This document shows, piece after piece, positions 36,563 to 39,937 of a DNA stretch of 39,937 bases. This DNA is from Trichinella spiralis (lineage: Eukaryota > Nematoda > Enoplea > Trichinellida > Trichinellidae): the NCBI GenBank assembly GCA_000181795.3, contig CM012955.1, positions 4,314,313 through 4,354,249 of the forward strand. The letters are read 5' to 3'. The notes under the pieces are model-generated. The model was not told the DNA's origin. It worked only from the letters and a program-made list of their open reading frames with translations, and ran no database searches. Position 1 is the first letter of the stretch, and the number at the start of each line of letters is the position of its first letter. The translations under genes were made by a program, and so were the position numbers.

Positions 36563-37299
36563 TACCACTGAAACACAAAACAACAGACAACATTTGTGAC
36601 AAACTATTAAAATCGTTTTTCTCTATTCAACAATGCAATAAAACAAAAAAAAAACCATTTCCCACTACCAAGTTGATTCAAACTGAATAGGAACTGTATT
36701 GAATTCAAGTTCGAAATTAAATGTTTTAAAATAAAAAAACTGTTACGTAAATACGTTACAAATGCAAAATAATGGTGACAATCAATTGTACAGAATGCCG
36801 CTCAATTATTGAAAAGTAAGTTTACAAATGCTGCTCATCCTCTTTATTTTATTAATTGCAGCAACTGTTAAATAGTAATGTAGAACTGATAGTTGTTGTT
36901 GTATGAAAATTGAAACTAAAGTTAAATTGAATTTTAAGGAAATTAAAATACTTTTATATTAATGAAATTTATTTTTACTAATTTCTTACTGTAATCTAGT
37001 CATTCATGAAAATTTTAACGTCATATTCGAAACTCAAAATCGCCTGTTAATGTAATGTATTACAACAATTTTCCAGAATATTTGAACACATTTGTATTAA
37101 TAGTTTAGTTTTAAATCAACAGGAATGTTGTTTGTTCAATGCATGTCGAATACCATAGGCTGTATTACGTATGGTACTGTGCGTAAATAATATTATCACA
37201 TATATGCTTATTATACATTTATTTTATAATGAAAGAATGGTAAAATAAAAAAATGAAATAATGATCATGAAAATAAATAATAACGGCACTGGTTGAATG

Positions 37300-37790
37300 G
37301 TTGCGTAACGCACGGCAAGAACAGCGCATTATCAGTTCATTCAATAATTGGTTTTAGCGATTTGCCTTGCTCTGACTACGGTCTCTAATAAAGGCCATCA
37401 ACACGGCCCCACTTTTGCTGCATCCCAATAAACACAAACTCAGCTGACCATGAGATTCGAACGACAGATACGCTACAGCCCCATTGATTAGTCCCAATGA
37501 TCACTTGGCGCGCCTGCTGTCAACATGCAGCACTTGATTCGTAGCTTCATGTGGCCATGTACATAGCTTAACTTTGACTTTGACTACATCCTTTGACCTA
37601 CAACCACATGGAGAAAACGATCTGTTGGTTAGGGAGTCGGTATCTAACACTCTCCCACTGATGGCTTCTTCATATTTCCAATCCTGATTAAATAGCTTAC
37701 AACTTGCGTTTGTCTCGAAATGCCCAACATCCGCTCCACCACAATCACGGTCGCAAATAATTATTTTCGTATATTCCATCTGCAGCTATA
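37300..37790 (-). repeat. Degenerate tRNA-like sequence, possible SINE fossil
   Basis: On the minus strand, 37659-37643 read AGTGGGAGAGTGTTAGA, the D-arm and A-box consensus of eukaryotic tRNAs. TTAG and CTAA then flank a loop where an anticodon arm would be, but no proper B box follows. About 180 bp further along the same strand, at about 37464-37454, GTTCGAATCTC resembles a B box. The surrounding 500 bp is GC-richer than its neighbourhood. This fits a decayed tRNA-derived SINE or two overlapping tRNA relics. A 92-codon open frame over it (37501-37779, minus) has no recognisable product and is not called as a gene. Confidence 0.35.
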
Positions 37791-38465
37791 ATTCTGGATT
37801 AAACAATAAAAATGACAATTATTTCAATGTAAGACGATTCCATTATTTATTAAAACCTAATTTTCGTATTACTGTAGTTTAATAATATAACCAAAATGGA
37901 AATGTTTATTATTCTGTGGAATTGAGCATTCTTTTAATGTTATAAAGAATAGAATACAGTGCCTTACTGTGATTTTACTAGAATATTTATAATAAGCGAA
38001 ATATATGTTTCAACGACTTTCGCATACTGTAACATGTGTTGCAACGAATTTTTAAACAGAAAAATGTAATTGAAATACAAATGTTCCATGTCAATTAGCA
38101 AATAAAGTGACACTAGCAGTTTGAAAGGCAAATTACACGACTTGATGCAAGTTTTTGTATAATGTGTAGTGAACTATGAATGCAATGACCACCATAAGAA
38201 CGGAAAACAATTTTGCTCTAAATGCAGTTCTATAAATTTAATAAGTGTCAGACCACTTGCCACAAAACTTTTCAATTACCATTAACTGCCTTTAATAAAG
38301 AATCGGTAACTGTAATTATTTTTCTGCTTCTTCCAAAATTGCATTAATTCCATCATTCATGAATGATGAGTTATTCTGACCGAGAAAGAAGCTGCAACCG
38401 CATCGGACGATATTGCAACAAAGCGGCAGCACAACAACTGCTTCAGTATCAACAATATACTTAGT

Positions 38466-38604
38466 GAATGCAAGCATTGACTATATATTTCAATACAATT
38501 CACGTATTTTACTTTTTCTACTGATACGTAGTGCAATGAATGCAAGCATTGACTATATATTTCAATTCAATTCACGTATTTTACTTTTTCTACTGATACG
38601 TAGT
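38466..38604. repeat. Recent tandem duplication, two 67-bp copies, 72-bp period
   Basis: Positions 38466-38532 and 38538-38604 are identical except for one base (ATACAATT against ATTCAATT). Five bases separate the copies. Each copy starts with a near-palindrome (AATGCAAGCATT) and ends with another small inverted repeat (CTACTGATACGTAG). The near-identity means the duplication is young. No coding sense was seen. Confidence 0.9.
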
Positions 38605-39239
38605 CCAAACCAGAGTAGTACAGATGATTAACGTTCGACTCATCATCTTCATATCCTACTTGAAACGATTGCGATCACAAAAATCGCCGAAACAACAAAC
38701 CTTACATTTATAATCAACAAAACATAAATGAAGATACTACATTAAGTTTCAAATCTACTACAAGCAAAAGAAAAAAATACAGTGGAAAGTGCACATCAGA
38801 GAAAAAATTCAATCAATCCATTTCCATTCTGTAACAGATATCTCATAATACAGCACACACAATGAAAGAACGAACTTAATTCAGAAGTAAAAATAAAAAT
38901 TTCCATTCTAAATTGTTGGAGACGTTTCCGATACGCCATTAACAAATTTTGGGATCAATTTTACACAGAAAAATAGCCTCCATAATATGCAAGCATCTGC
39001 CACCCTTAGTGACAGCTCATCAGTGAAAAACCAAAAATTGCATAAATTTGCATATTACAAATTAATTAATTCCATTCAGGATTTAAGACAAAAATATAAA
39101 CAGGGGAATGAAGAAATATACAAGAAATAACGTAGGATTAAAAGCGTGAGTGATTATTCAAGTGGGGGCGCGCAAACAAAACCCAACATGGAATTATCGT
39201 TACAGGGGCGTAGCCCAAGATGCAGGACGATGGAACCCT

Positions 39240-39433
39240 ATCGCTTCAAGGCTTTTTAAAAGCTAAGATCAAAGTGTAGTATCTGTTCTTATCAGCTTAA
39301 TTTCTGGTATGAATCCCAAGCGGATTCGTTACGAAATTTGCATAAGTTTTTGAAAAAATAGGCATTTGGTCGAGTGCTCGCACCACCATTTGTCGCGGGT
39401 CGTCCTGATATTGCACTACATTCAGGAACGGCC
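39240..39433 (+). ncRNA. U2 spliceosomal snRNA gene
   Basis: The RNA starts ATCGCTTC, the standard U2 5' end, and continues with stem-loop I (GGCTTTTTAAAAGC). Then comes AAGATCAAAGTGTAGTATC, with GTAGTA intact as the branch-point pairing site, followed by TGTTCTTATCAG. Stem IIb is GAATCC-CAAGC-GGATTC. A candidate Sm site is AAGTTTTTGAA. A third hairpin is GGTCGAGTGCTCGCACC. The last stem-loop (GTCCTGATATTGCACTAC, then TTCAGGAACGGCC) keeps the loop that binds U2A'/U2B''. The AAAG after GATC matches the nematode form as remembered. Length is about 190 nt, as expected. The gene looks complete and potentially functional. The 3' end was set after the closing stem and is uncertain by about 10 bp. 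U2 pairs with the intron branch site in the spliceosome. Confidence 0.93.
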
Positions 39434-39532
39434 TATTCCCTTCGGGGAATTGTGTTTTAGGAATTGGAATCGGTTTGGTTACGATCGGTCGAGTGGTTCG
39501 TGAGATCGAGTGACAGCCGGGTGGCAGCGACA

Positions 39533-39937
39533 ATGTGTAGTGCAAAGACACCAGCCTTGAAGTCGGGTCGCCGTCGCGGAAAAGAGGTCAACTATGAAGG
39601 CCAAATTGTACGGGTAGAAAGACGGCGTGGATCTCGCAGTAGTACGAGCGCAACGGACCTTGGTACGAGGATGGTTACGCGTGGGCGAAAGAAGCTGATG
39701 GAGGCGTCGGTTCGTGAAGCGGGTCACCACGGAGGTGAATCGGCGAGTACTGTGGACGTCGACGTGGTGGAATCGAAGAAAATTACGGGTAAAACGGCGC
39801 GCCGTAATAGAAGAGCGCCAAGCGGTGATGGAAAAAGACGAGAGAGCTGTGGTGCGGAATGTGGCCAAGCCGTATGCGGTAACGCTGTTGCGGACCGTAG
39901 TGAGGCCAGTTCGCCCCGCACTCCCAACGTTAGTAAA
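39533..39937 (+). CDS. Very basic open frame behind U2, truncated by window end
   Basis: The frame opens after a TAG near 39456. Its first ATG is at 39533, and it stays open for 135 codons to the window edge. The product is Arg/Lys- and Ser/Gly-rich (KSGRRRGKE, VERRRGSRSSTS, TRGRKKLM, TARRNRRAPSG) with Cys near the end (SCGAECGQAVCG). No family was recognised. The abrupt jump in GC content 25-100 bp after the U2 gene and the basic, low-complexity start resemble ORF1 of R1-type LINEs. One lineage of these (Keno, in fish) is known to insert in U2 genes. A host nuclear or ribosome-associated protein is the alternative. The stop, and any zinc knuckles or reverse transcriptase, would lie beyond the window. 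Confidence 0.45.
   Translation, partial: MCSAKTPALKSGRRRGKEVNYEGQIVRVERRRGSRSSTSATDLGTRMVTRGRKKLMEASVREAGHHGGESASTVDVDVVESKKITGKTARRNRRAPSGDGKRRESCGAECGQAVCGNAVADRSEASSPRTPNVSK

Larger units (their letters stand above)
36563..39239. other. AT-rich non-coding stretch with repeat fossils
   Basis: No protein gene was supported between PDH E1 alpha and U2. The stretch contains a GC-richer island at about 37300-37790 with tRNA-like sequence and a 72-bp tandem duplication at 38466-38604, both listed separately. Immediately before U2, at about 39160-39239, the sequence again becomes GC-richer (GGGGGCGCGC, CAGGGGCGTAGCCC), which probably marks the snRNA promoter. Confidence 0.5.

Noticed and set aside
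37501-37779. Minus-strand 92-codon frame
   Set aside because: It overlaps the tRNA-like relic. No homology and no splice or promoter context were seen.
39479-39927. Minus-strand frames over the right end (Arg/Thr/Ser-rich)
   Set aside because: They are shadows of the plus-strand frame, which has an ATG and stays open to the edge; the overall GC-richness makes all frames long here.

Overview
The window is AT-rich nuclear DNA from a small-intron ecdysozoan, most probably a nematode. Most introns are 40-120 bp with TTTCAG-type acceptors, and several start codons sit a few bases behind a 3' splice site, as expected with spliced-leader addition. The genes also fit: an FLP-27/neuropeptide-F-type precursor, a PLP/M6 proteolipid like C. 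elegans nmgp-1, RIC-8, and a U2 snRNA with the AUCAAAGUGUAGUAUC block. The species cannot be told from the sequence.

Layout. 1-4500: AT-rich, full of simple repeats, no gene called. 4558-4906 (+): two-exon neuropeptide precursor whose intron splits the penultimate Arg codon before Phe-Gly, the classical NPY/NPF position. 9005-11876 (-): 5' part of a VPS13-family lipid-transfer gene (11 in-phase exons, 566 codons); its 3' part was not resolved. 13359-15638 (-): synaptotagmin-like C2 protein with degenerate calcium sites. 17471-18326 (+): PLP/M6 proteolipid. 19655-20095 (-): TATA promoter with upstream repeats and a predicted 60-aa secreted peptide. 21392-23194 (+): unrecognised 396-aa coiled-coil protein. 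23595-25716 (-): ric-8. 26726-32037 (+): GAK/auxilin-type kinase in 20 exons. 33035-34367 (+): PUSL1-like pseudouridine synthase. 34628-36562 (-): pyruvate dehydrogenase E1 alpha. 37300-38620: a tRNA-like fossil and a recent 72-bp tandem duplication. 39240-39433 (+): U2 snRNA. 39533 to the end (+): a GC-rich, very basic open frame just behind U2, possibly ORF1 of a site-specific LINE.

The genes do not form one pathway, but many bear on neuronal secretion and membrane traffic: the neuropeptide, a C2 protein, M6, RIC-8 (G-alpha chaperone needed for transmitter release), GAK/auxilin (clathrin uncoating) and VPS13 (lipid bridges). PUSL1-like synthase and PDH E1 alpha are housekeeping. Gene models were built by hand from reading frame, GT-AG sites and phase. 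For ric-8, GAK, PUSL1, PDH E1 alpha and the 396-aa gene every exon length agrees with its phase, so those are the most reliable.
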